A stretch of DNA of 64,000 nt. It comes from Paenibacillus wynnii. Its GTDB lineage: Bacteria; Bacillota; Bacilli; Paenibacillales; Paenibacillaceae. The number at the start of each line of letters is the position of its first letter. The stretch's first letter is position 1. Made by a program: the position numbers and the translations under genes. The stretch is taken from NCBI RefSeq assembly GCF_030812855.1, contig NZ_JAUSTK010000028.1, positions 1 through 64,000 of the forward strand, given 5' to 3'. The notes below the pieces were generated by a model. That model made no database searches. It was not told where the DNA came from and saw nothing but the letters and a program-made list of their open reading frames with translations. Of the stretch, positions 8,813 through 16,105 are shown one piece after another.

Positions 8813-9910
8813 GTGGAGGCAACGTCATTGAGTGAATTTGAGCAAGGCCGTTACCTTAGCCCGCGTGGTCCAATTGGGCTTATGAACAGGGTCTACAAGT
8901 ATGTGCTCCCGGAAGTGAGAGAATGTCTCCATTTCTGGCGCGAAGATGCAGAAGGAATTCCCGATCCCGAGCTTCGAAAGCAAGCGCTTGCCAGCATTGA
9001 AACGAAACAGTTTCATTGTGAAGGTGGTGGAATTTATGCTGCCGGCAATTTGGCCATGAGACATATACTGATTCCGCTTATAGTTGCTTATCAAACGATC
9101 AGTGATTATTTGGACAACCTTTGTGATCGCAGTACGTCACTTGACCCTGCTGATTTCAGGCTCCTGCATCAATCCATGCTGGATGCTATTAATCCGATTG
9201 CTGACCCGGTTAATTATTATGCGCTTCGTAGTGAACAAAATGACGGCGGATACTTGCAACGTCTGGTGCAGAAGTGTCAAGAAATGATCTCCAAGCTACC
9301 GGGCTACTCAGCTGCGGCATCCGAGATTCATGATTTGGCAGTGCTTTATACTGACCTTCAGGTCTATAAGCATATTCAACCAGAGCTTAGAGAAGATGCA
9401 CTACAAGAATGGTGGAAAGCTGAGGGGAATCGCGCACCGCATTTACAATGGAACGAATTTGCGGCTGCAACAGGATCTACCTTGGGCGTTTTCATGCTTT
9501 TTTTGGCAGCCTGTGATCCCAAGTTAAGTACGTCAGCCTCAGCGACGATACGTTCAGCGTATTTCCCTAATGTGTGCGGTCTGCACATTATGCTGGATTA
9601 TTTAATTGACCAGGATGAAGACCGAGCTGGCGGTGACCTCAACTTTTGCAATTATTATGATAACACCGATATCATGCTGAATCGTCTTGCTTCCATAGTA
9701 GAGTGGGCCCGTAAGGATGTCCGGAGTCTACCCGAGACCTCTATGCATCGAATGGTCATCGAAGGATTGCTGGCATTGTATTTATCCGATCCGAAAGTTA
9801 GCGAACAGCGGGAAGTTCGTATGATCTCCAAGCGTTTGATGAAAGGAAGCCCGCTAACGAGGCTGTTCTTTTTCGTCAATAGCCGTTGGATACGCAAGCA
9901 CATGTATTAG
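8813..9910 (+). CDS. ytpB: Tetraprenyl-beta-curcumene synthase-like (DUF2600/YtpB)
   Basis: 365 residues, typical for DUF2600. Two acidic helices, DYLDNLCDR (about residue 101) and DYLIDQDEDR (about residue 262), are the expected Mg-diphosphate sites of this unusual large terpene cyclase family, which lacks canonical DDxxD spacing. B. subtilis YtpB cyclises tetraprenyl diphosphate to tetraprenyl-beta-curcumene in C35 terpene synthesis; membrane-peripheral action is expected. Start GTG 8813 follows AAGGAGA; the ATG two bases upstream is out of frame. 66 bp upstream of pfkA, probably an independent unit. Confidence 0.88.
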   Translation: MEATSLSEFEQGRYLSPRGPIGLMNRVYKYVLPEVRECLHFWREDAEGIPDPELRKQALASIETKQFHCEGGGIYAAGNLAMRHILIPLIVAYQTISDYLDNLCDRSTSLDPADFRLLHQSMLDAINPIADPVNYYALRSEQNDGGYLQRLVQKCQEMISKLPGYSAAASEIHDLAVLYTDLQVYKHIQPELREDALQEWWKAEGNRAPHLQWNEFAAATGSTLGVFMLFLAACDPKLSTSASATIRSAYFPNVCGLHIMLDYLIDQDEDRAGGDLNFCNYYDNTDIMLNRLASIVEWARKDVRSLPETSMHRMVIEGLLALYLSDPKVSEQREVRMISKRLMKGSPLTRLFFFVNSRWIRKHMY

Positions 9911-9976
9911 TAATGCTGTGGGGTAGAACCTTATACTTAAGGGAGGCTCCACACAATTTTGAGGAGGAACATTAGA

Positions 9977-10948
9977 ATGTCAAAAGTTAAAAAAATCGCC
10001 GTATTAACGAGCGGTGGAGATTCACAGGGCATGAATGCCGCTGTACGTGCGGTAGTCCGTAGCGCCCTTTTTTATGGAATTGAGGTTTATGGTGTTCAAC
10101 GTGGTTATCAAGGCCTGTTGAACCGTGATATTTTCCCTATGGATCTGCGTAGTGTGGGTGATATTATCCAACGTGGAGGAACCATTCTGCAATCTGCACG
10201 TTGTCTAGAATTCCTGAAACCGGAAGGACAACAAAAAGGCGCCGACATTTTAAATGAAATGGGTATCGACGGCTTAGTAGTTATTGGTGGAGACGGTTCT
10301 TATAAAGGAGCTAACAAACTTAGCAAATTGGGTATCAACACCATGGCATTGCCAGGTACGATTGATAACGATATTTCCTTTACAGATTACACGATTGGTT
10401 TTGATACAGCAGTTGGTGTCGTAGTAGATGCTATTAATAAGCTTCGTGACACTATGTCCTCCCATGAACGTTCTTCCATTGTAGAGGTTATGGGTCGTCA
10501 CTGTGGAGACATTGCTCTTCATGCAGGTCTTGCTTCAGGAGCAGAAACCATTCTGGTACCAGAGATGCCTTATGATTTGAATGAGGTAGCTGACCGTATG
10601 CGTGATAACTTCGCACGAGGCAAACGCCACAGTATTGTAATTGTTGCTGAAGGCGTTGGTAAAGGGGAAGATGTAGCATTGGCCCTTAAAGATCGTCATG
10701 CTTCCTTGGATGCACGTGTTACTGTTCTTGGACATATTCAGCGTGGAGGCACTCCAACTCCAGCAGATCGCAACCTGGCCAGCCGTCTAGCTGACTTTGC
10801 GGTACGTAAGCTAATCGAAGGTGAATCGGATAAAGCATGTGGCATTATCAAAGGTGAACTTACACTTACAGATATTGACCTTGTTGTTAACACGAAAAAA
10901 GACTTCGACCTCGAGTTGTACGAATTGGCATCCCGTTTATCCCAATAA
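9977..10948 (+). CDS. pfkA: 6-phosphofructokinase
   Basis: 323 residues, the length of bacterial ATP-PFK. GGDSQGMNAAVR at the N-terminus (ATP site), GGDGSYKGA, PGTIDND (catalytic Asp and fructose-6-phosphate site) and the GHIQRGG block are intact. It phosphorylates fructose 6-phosphate in glycolysis. Start ATG 9977 with GAGGAGG upstream; the in-frame TTG at 9959 overlaps that site. In B. subtilis pfkA is followed by pyk; here the gene is followed by a terminator and an IS relic, so any linked pyk has been separated or lies elsewhere. Confidence 0.96.
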   Translation: MSKVKKIAVLTSGGDSQGMNAAVRAVVRSALFYGIEVYGVQRGYQGLLNRDIFPMDLRSVGDIIQRGGTILQSARCLEFLKPEGQQKGADILNEMGIDGLVVIGGDGSYKGANKLSKLGINTMALPGTIDNDISFTDYTIGFDTAVGVVVDAINKLRDTMSSHERSSIVEVMGRHCGDIALHAGLASGAETILVPEMPYDLNEVADRMRDNFARGKRHSIVIVAEGVGKGEDVALALKDRHASLDARVTVLGHIQRGGTPTPADRNLASRLADFAVRKLIEGESDKACGIIKGELTLTDIDLVVNTKKDFDLELYELASRLSQ

Positions 10949-10965
10949 GAAGAGATCCATCAAAA

Positions 10966-11007
10966 AAGAGACTGTCTCTCACTAAAAGTGAAGGATAGTC
11001 TCTTTAG
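10966..11007 (+). terminator. Terminator after pfkA
   Basis: AGAGACTGTC and GGATAGTCTCT form the outer stem and TCACT/AGTGA the inner one, followed by TTTAGTTT. The U-tract is part of the 10-bp sequence duplicated by the adjacent IS insertion. Confidence 0.75.
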
Positions 11008-11115
11008 TTTGGAGGGCGTAAAATAAGTTGTGTACCAAGATTTGGAGCCTAGTCAAGGCACAAAAAAGTAGGGTATTCCGGGGATTACGACACCACCAAG
11101 AAAGGACCCTACTCG

Positions 11116-11205
11116 ATGACTATTTTACCCGAAAACATGCTTAATAATCTATTTGAAAATCTTGTTACTCAATTTGTCAAAAATAACTTGGAATCTATCA
11201 TGTAA
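11116..11205 (+). pseudogene. IS256-family transposase, N-terminal remnant
   Basis: ATG followed by 29 codons ending in TAA. The peptide begins MTILPENMLNNLFENLV and ends NNLESIM, which matches the start of IS256-family (Mutator-like) transposases. Normal length is about 400 residues, so the DDE catalytic domain is entirely gone. The stop codon is followed by 25 bp of unrecognised sequence and then right-end DNA, so an internal deletion removed the rest. Confidence 0.75.
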
Positions 11206-11231
11206 GCGGAGATCCAGCACTACTAACAAAA

Positions 11232-11277
11232 ACCCGAGAAGATACTTTCTACTCTCTTACACAAACTTCTTGACGCT
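11232..11277 (+). repeat. Internal copy of the IS256 right end
   Basis: ACCCGAGAAGATACTTTC... through CTTCTTGACGCT matches 11542-11586 at nearly every position, with one indel and two substitutions visible. It marks either an earlier element boundary or a tandem-copy remnant. Confidence 0.75.
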
Positions 11278-11304
11278 ATCCAGGAAATGGATGCAGTCAG
11301 TGAA

Positions 11305-11489
11305 TAGATGTACTTTATACACTTATTTCTAGCTTTTGGCGCACGGATGTATGGATAGATGTACTTTGTGCAACTAAAAACACGAATATGCCGATTAAAC
11401 CTCGGAATACCCAAAAATAAGTGTATAAAGTGCAATTAAACACCCTAAAGTATGCTAGAGGAGAAATATAAGTGTATGTTGTGCAACTA
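11305..11489. repeat. Four 21-bp interrupted palindromes in a symmetric array
   Basis: Units lie at 11305-11325, 11356-11376, 11418-11438 and 11469-11489, all exactly 21 bp, with start-to-start spacings of 51, 62 and 51. Each unit is two inverted half-sites of the type TAGATGTAC, TAAGTGTA or TAGTTGCAC around a 3-4 nt core (TTT, TTTA, TAAA or TGTT). A further inverted pair, CCGA/TCGG at 11391-11405, sits at the centre of the array. I know of no named element with this layout. The array sits between the two IS256 right ends. Confidence 0.6.
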
Positions 11490-11625
11490 TATATATTGAA
11501 CTCATGTAGGTAGGTAGACGATTTTCCATATTGTCGCGGGTACCCGAGGAGATACTTCTACTCTCATACACAAACTTCTTGACGCTCCTTTAGTTTGGGT
11601 GATTTCTCTAAATTTAGATCTGAAT

Positions 11626-13002
11626 TTAGAGTTGCTGCAAGGGTTGAGTTTTATCTTTAGCAGCATAACGACGTTGCACGGTAATTAGCCGTGATAGGAG
11701 GAGTACAGCACCGATAGCCAGACCCGTAATAAGCCCAATCCAATAGCCGTAAGCTCCCAAGTTCGTGTATGTAGCCAGAACATAACCTGTTGGCAGACCG
11801 ATGATCCAATATGCCACGAAGCAAATGATAAAGGAAGGATTCACATCCTTATATCCTCGCAGGACACCTTGAGTCGGAGTAGCTATGGCATCCGAGATCT
11901 GAAAGAATATGGCATAGATGAGGAAGTGCTGAATCAAGGAAATCACTTGCGGATCAGCCGAATACAATCTGGCTACATGACTTCCGGCAAAAAGTAGAAC
12001 CAACGCCGTTGCCAATGATAGTATTGCAGCAAGGCCTATCCCGAGCCAACCATATTGGCGGGCATCCTTAAGCCTTCCAGACCCCATCTCAAAGCCGACC
12101 AGAATGGTTAGGCTCATACATATACTGAGGGGAATCATATACAAAGTAGAAGCAAAGTTAATGGCTGCTTGATGAGCAGCTATGGTCATTGTGTCAAATC
12201 GGCTCATCAGCAGAGTAACAGCAGAAAACACGGCCGTTTCAAAAAAGATGGAAAAGCCTATCGGCACTCCAATGGTAAGTAATTCTTTGATACTTCTCAG
12301 TGATAAGGGATGGAAATCCCGAAATAGGCGAAGATTGATAAACGGCTCTGCCCGGTAAATAAATAACAGTGCAATTGCGAATATAACCCAGTAAGTAATG
12401 GCTGAGGCAACACCGGCCCCAACACCGCCCAGACGCGGGAATCCGAAATTACCAAAGATTAGCAAATAATTCAGACCCACATTAACAGGCAACGCTATTA
12501 GTGTAATAAACATGGATACTCTTGTTTGTCCGAGTGCATCAATGCAACTGCGAAGCACAGTATATCCGAACAAAGGCAGAATGCCGAATGAAATAGCACC
12601 CAGGAATCGAAAAGCAATGTCCCTTACTGAATTCTCCAAATTCATAAAGTTAAGGATAGGGGATAACAATATAAAACCAATAAGCAGAACCAGGGCTGAT
12701 ACGATCAGTGACAGCCAGATACCTTGCATTACCTGATAAGCTACATCTTTGTCCTTTTTACTTCCAAGAAGGTGAGAGACAATGGGGGTAATCCCAATAA
12801 GAATTCCACTAAGACCAGTTTGTATAGGAATCCAAAGACTGGTGCCTATTGCTACTCCGGCCAGATCCGCAGTTCCAAATTTGCCGGACATGTTCGTATC
12901 GAAAAATGTAATTGCTGACAGCGCGATCTGAGTAATAAGAATCGGGAATAAAATGTGTAGAAACTGATTTATTTTTTGTCTGAGTGATAGGGTTTGTATC
13001 AT
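11626..13002 (-). CDS. MATE family efflux transporter
   Basis: 458 residues with twelve hydrophobic segments in two homologous halves, as in NorM/MepA-type MATE transporters. The N-terminal FPILITQIALSAITFFDTNM and the GTADLAGVAIGTS block are characteristic. It should export cationic drugs or metabolites in exchange for Na+ or H+; substrate unknown. AGGAATAAATCA precedes ATG 13002. Transcribed towards the IS256 relic; no terminator of its own is visible between 11587 and 11626, so the insertion may have altered its 3' end. Confidence 0.92.
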   Translation of the reverse strand: MIQTLSLRQKINQFLHILFPILITQIALSAITFFDTNMSGKFGTADLAGVAIGTSLWIPIQTGLSGILIGITPIVSHLLGSKKDKDVAYQVMQGIWLSLIVSALVLLIGFILLSPILNFMNLENSVRDIAFRFLGAISFGILPLFGYTVLRSCIDALGQTRVSMFITLIALPVNVGLNYLLIFGNFGFPRLGGVGAGVASAITYWVIFAIALLFIYRAEPFINLRLFRDFHPLSLRSIKELLTIGVPIGFSIFFETAVFSAVTLLMSRFDTMTIAAHQAAINFASTLYMIPLSICMSLTILVGFEMGSGRLKDARQYGWLGIGLAAILSLATALVLLFAGSHVARLYSADPQVISLIQHFLIYAIFFQISDAIATPTQGVLRGYKDVNPSFIICFVAYWIIGLPTGYVLATYTNLGAYGYWIGLITGLAIGAVLLLSRLITVQRRYAAKDKTQPLQQL

Positions 13003-13053
13003 TGATTTATTCCTCGTATCTTAAGTTTTCGGGGGAGTATCTTCCTGTTCCAG

Positions 13054-13083
13054 CAAAAGACCCGGCATGCGCCGGGTCTTTTA
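13054..13083. terminator. Bidirectional terminator
   Basis: AAAAGACCCGGC and GCCGGGTCTTTT form a perfect stem around ATGC. It lies between the MATE gene start and the end of the DUF4015 gene and mainly terminates the latter (minus strand). Confidence 0.88.
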
Positions 13084-13116
13084 TTATATTTATAAGACGG
13101 ATAAGAGCAGTATGCA

Positions 13117-14349
13117 TTATTTCTCGTAATCAACACCGGCAGTATAACGATTATTAGCGTTCCATAGCAGAAACTCATCTACATTTTCTTCCTTCAATGC
13201 CCGAACCTGATCTTCCACTTGTTTCTTGCCGTATTTCACATAGTGGCCACTTCCCAGCCAGCTGGCTGTAAAGTCTTGGATCCATGGGCGAATGATGGGT
13301 TTATAGCTGCCGAGTGGATCAAGCTTTTTATGCGTATCGACCATAGAACCTTTGATGGTTGCGTACGGATTTTTGTCAGGATCTTTCACATCGAACCAGC
13401 CGGTCGAGTAATGACTAGGATAAACCATCGGGCTGATAATATCCACATTCTTAGATATTTTTACAAAATCTTGTCCAATTCCTTCAGCGGCTGGAACAGA
13501 GGCGGCATAACCGAAAATATCGACGGATACTCGAACCCCGAGAGGGTTGAGCTCAGACTTTGCGTATTTAACGAAATCAGAAATGATTTCTACTCGTGAT
13601 TTATCGTTTTTGGTGTATTTAAGGGTATCAGCTCTCTTTTCGAAACCTTCAGGGAAACGAACATAATCAAATTGAATTTCTTTAAAACCCAATTTAACGG
13701 CTTCCTTTGCAATTTCTATATTATACTTCCAAACGTCTTCATTATAAGGATTAACAAAGCTGTCACCACCCTTGTTCCTCCAAACGGAGCCGTCTTTATT
13801 CACAAATGATAATTGCGGGTTTTTCTTTGCAAGTACGGTATCCTTGAAAACAACAATCCGGGCAATTGGGTATACGTCATGTTTCTTAAGTCTTTCCATA
13901 AGCTTGTTAACATCACCAATGAAAGGTTGAGGTTTACCGAGCGTTTGTAAGTTAACGTTATCAGTCTTATACGTAATGTAACCTGCATCATCCTTGATAT
14001 CGATAACCATTGAATTCAGCTCTGTTTGATCCAAGAGATTCAGAAGAGTTTCCATTCTGGCTCCTCCTGCACTGTAAGCTGTGACATAAATGCCTTTAAC
14101 CTTTGGTGCGTCCGGTTGAGGATCGGCGAGAATTAGATTGTTTGGAGCTGTTGCTCCAGGAGAAGCGCTGGGACTTGGAGTTGCTGAAGGATTTGAAGGT
14201 GATGTTGAATCAGGATTGCTGCTGTGTTGTGAGACAATGGGGGGATTCATGGCGGACTGCAGAGCGGATGCCACTGCGGCTTCATTCTGATCATGCTGTA
14301 CGCCTACGCTTCCCAAGGTCATCATCAATAAAGCCCAGGTGATGTTCAT
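13117..14349 (-). CDS. Putative glycoside hydrolase, DUF4015 (TIM-barrel), secreted
   Basis: 410 residues. A short hydrophobic N-terminus (ITWALLMMTLGSVG) is followed by a Ser/Pro/Thr-rich linker (residues about 35-70), then the DUF4015 barrel: KGIYVTAYSAGG, SMVIDIKDDAGYITY, YPIARIVVFKD, FKEIQFDYVRFPEGF, VSVDIFGYAA and DIISPMVYPSHY. The acidic residues at strand ends (Asp in IDIKDD, Asp in FDYVRFPE) are plausible catalytic positions. The family is classed as a glycoside hydrolase by fold; substrate not established. Start ATG 14349 has GGGAGAGAG upstream. Monocistronic. Confidence 0.85.
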   Translation of the reverse strand: MNITWALLMMTLGSVGVQHDQNEAAVASALQSAMNPPIVSQHSSNPDSTSPSNPSATPSPSASPGATAPNNLILADPQPDAPKVKGIYVTAYSAGGARMETLLNLLDQTELNSMVIDIKDDAGYITYKTDNVNLQTLGKPQPFIGDVNKLMERLKKHDVYPIARIVVFKDTVLAKKNPQLSFVNKDGSVWRNKGGDSFVNPYNEDVWKYNIEIAKEAVKLGFKEIQFDYVRFPEGFEKRADTLKYTKNDKSRVEIISDFVKYAKSELNPLGVRVSVDIFGYAASVPAAEGIGQDFVKISKNVDIISPMVYPSHYSTGWFDVKDPDKNPYATIKGSMVDTHKKLDPLGSYKPIIRPWIQDFTASWLGSGHYVKYGKKQVEDQVRALKEENVDEFLLWNANNRYTAGVDYEK

Positions 14350-14525
14350 TCGTTTTCTCTCTCCCTTTATGTACATTGTCTAAATTATATAGGAACGGCT
14401 GCTCCCAAAAAGAACAGGTTTGTAACAATCTTGTGGCAGATCTGTTCCTGTAGCAGGTGGTTAAAAAAGGTTACTTGTTTCTATAAACGCGATACGGAAA
14501 TAATAAACCTGCCTTTAAAAAGTAA

Positions 14526-14564
14526 ATGCCGCTCAAGTTCGGCAAAGGCCGAACCTGAACGGCA
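14526..14564 (-). terminator. Long GC-rich hairpin, probable terminator
   Basis: TGCCGCTCAAGTTCGGC pairs with GCCGAACCTGAACGGCA around AAAG, with two mismatches. On the minus strand it is followed by TTTACTTTTTAAA, so it probably ends the small gene at 14591. Confidence 0.6.
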
Positions 14565-14590
14565 ACATCAAGACTTATCTTGCTTGCAGA

Positions 14591-14785
14591 TCATTGAAGA
14601 TACGCAGAATTCTGATGCTCGCAAATGCTGTAATGAATGATATCCATTGCATCTGCCGGTTCCAGAATACTCAGACCGTCTCGCAGAACTATGACAGAAT
14701 TCAGTTCGTTCTGCTTAAGAAACGGCATCATATCAGGATACCACCTCATGACGATTGCTGACAGTTTTACCGTTTCCATTTCCAC
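14591..14785 (-). CDS. Hypothetical protein, about 64 aa
   Basis: A small soluble protein with a mixed alpha/beta look (KLSAIVMRWYPDMMPFL, NSVIVLRDGLSILEPADAMD). I choose GTG 14785, about 8 bp after GGAAAGGG; a GTG three codons earlier lies inside that site, and an ATG at 14779 is also possible. The pattern resembles short regulatory or sulfurtransferase-like domains, but I do not recognise a family. Flanked by a terminator-like hairpin downstream, which supports a real transcript. Confidence 0.55.
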   Translation of the reverse strand: MEMETVKLSAIVMRWYPDMMPFLKQNELNSVIVLRDGLSILEPADAMDIIHYSICEHQNSAYLQ

Positions 14786-14950
14786 AAAAATCACCCTTTC
14801 CTTTTTCGAATAGTACTGAACTGAAATTCAGGGTCATCGGAAAAGCGAAGTGCCTGGAAAAAAGAGGGGTAATTCATAATCTTTATGAAATTGTTAAGGT
14901 CCTGCGTAGTCCTAATATATCACAATTTTAAAACAAGCGCATTGTTTGGT

Positions 14951-15772
14951 TTATCGCTTGCGGAAGGAACCCATGACTCCAACCGTCTCCACGATATTCA
15001 CAAAAGCTTGAGGATCACTTTTCTTGATAATACGCTGCAGCTCGGCCAGTTCATAACGGGTGGTTACTGTCATTAACATGTCCTTTTCCACATGGGAGTA
15101 AGCACCTTCTGTTTTGATCTTGGTGACCCCTCGTTGAAGACCCAATAGCTGACGGAGTAATTCATCGGTACGGTTAGTAACAATAAACACTGTAACCTTA
15201 ATGTGACTAATATGAATCATATCCACGACTTTTCCGCTGACATATATGGAAACCATGGATGCAAGTGCTAAATTCCAGTTATTGTCGAAGTACCCCGCAG
15301 CCAGGATCACGAGCGCATTTAAGCTGACAAGTACATTACCCACAGGGAAATCCCGGTAGCGGGTAATAATCGAACCTACAATATCGAAACCTCCTGACGA
15401 ACCGCCGATACGAAAGGAAACCCCGCTGCCAATCCCAACAAGCACTCCTCCAAAAACAGAAGCAAGCAGCATATCCGAAGCAACAGGAACCACCGGAATG
15501 AGGGTCATTAGCCAGGTGGTGCCTACAACAGAGGCTATGCTTAGAACAATAAATCTCCGTCCAAGCTGGAACCAGCCAGCGGCAAGCAGAGGAATATTAA
15601 ACAACAGATATAGAAGACTAATATTAAAGGGGGTGAAGTATCCTACTAACATGGATAGACCCGATACGCCTCCACTTAACAGACGATGTGGAATTAGAAA
15701 AAGGTTGAAGCCAGCGGCAATTAATGCTGAGCCGAAAAAAACAACCAAATAACACCAAATATTCCTTAACAA
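14951..15772 (-). CDS. YitT family membrane protein (DUF161/DUF2179)
   Basis: 273 residues. Five to six hydrophobic segments fill residues 1-190, including the glycine-rich GGVSGLSMLVGYFTPFN and GIGSGVSFRIGGSSGGFDIV motifs. A C-terminal DUF2179 domain follows (VTVFIVTNRTDELLRQLL ... VTRYELAELQRIIKKSDPQ). Transport of an unidentified solute is the usual guess. Start is TTG 15772 with GAGGTG 7-8 bp upstream. Divergent from the cshA-type helicase gene with about 330 bp between coding regions. Confidence 0.88.
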   Translation of the reverse strand: MLRNIWCYLVVFFGSALIAAGFNLFLIPHRLLSGGVSGLSMLVGYFTPFNISLLYLLFNIPLLAAGWFQLGRRFIVLSIASVVGTTWLMTLIPVVPVASDMLLASVFGGVLVGIGSGVSFRIGGSSGGFDIVGSIITRYRDFPVGNVLVSLNALVILAAGYFDNNWNLALASMVSIYVSGKVVDMIHISHIKVTVFIVTNRTDELLRQLLGLQRGVTKIKTEGAYSHVEKDMLMTVTTRYELAELQRIIKKSDPQAFVNIVETVGVMGSFRKR

Positions 15773-15858
15773 AAGATTTCACCTCGAAGTCTGAAATGTA
15801 AAGTCTGAAATGTAAATAATGAAAGAAAGGAATACACTGGTATTTATCATTGGGTTTG

Positions 15859-16105
15859 TGATATAATGTATAGGATATTCTTGAGTAGGACGTTACAATG
15901 GTATTTTTGCATTGAATCAGATGTAAAATACAGTTGTTCAGGTATAAATTGAAGTACCTGATAATAGGACGATTTTTCGTCCCAATACGCGCTAAACCAT
16001 GCAGAGAATCCGGCATGATTGGACAGCCTATATATGTGTTTACCGCTACTTAAGAATACAGACAAGCATGTGGAATGTCCACTGTATAGAAGGAGCATGA
16101 ATAAT
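15859..16105 (+). promoter_or_regulatory. Extended -10 promoter and long structured leader of cshA
   Basis: TGATATAAT (15859-15867) is an extended -10 element without a good -35. From about 15875 the leader runs roughly 230 nt to the start codon. It can form at least four hairpins: GTATTTTTGCAT/ATGTAAAATAC, CAGGTA/TACCTG, GGACG/CGTCC (loop of five Ts) and GTGGA/TCCAC directly before the ribosome binding site. Cold-responsive helicase mRNAs often have long leaders; a thermosensor or autoregulatory role is inference. Confidence 0.55.

Larger units (their letters stand above)
11012..11587 (+). mobile_element. Degenerate IS256-family element with target duplication
   Basis: CTTTAGTTTG is directly repeated on both sides (11002-11011 and 11588-11597), a 10-bp target duplication close to the 8-9 bp IS256 expects. 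The left end starts GAGGGCGTAAAATAAG and is followed by TTGTGTA; the right end, read inward on the minus strand, is GAGCGTCAAGAAGTTTGTGT, an inverted match. Only the first 29 transposase codons survive. A second copy of the right end lies inside at 11232-11277. The 264 bp between the two right ends are foreign to the transposon and hold four palindromes. Non-autonomous relic. Confidence 0.8.

Noticed and set aside
16019..16105. Upstream start of the DEAD-box helicase at 16019 or 16097
   Set aside because: 16019 has no ribosome binding site; 16097 is one base from GAAGGAG. TTG at 16106 has correct spacing and matches the usual MKTFAEFG start.
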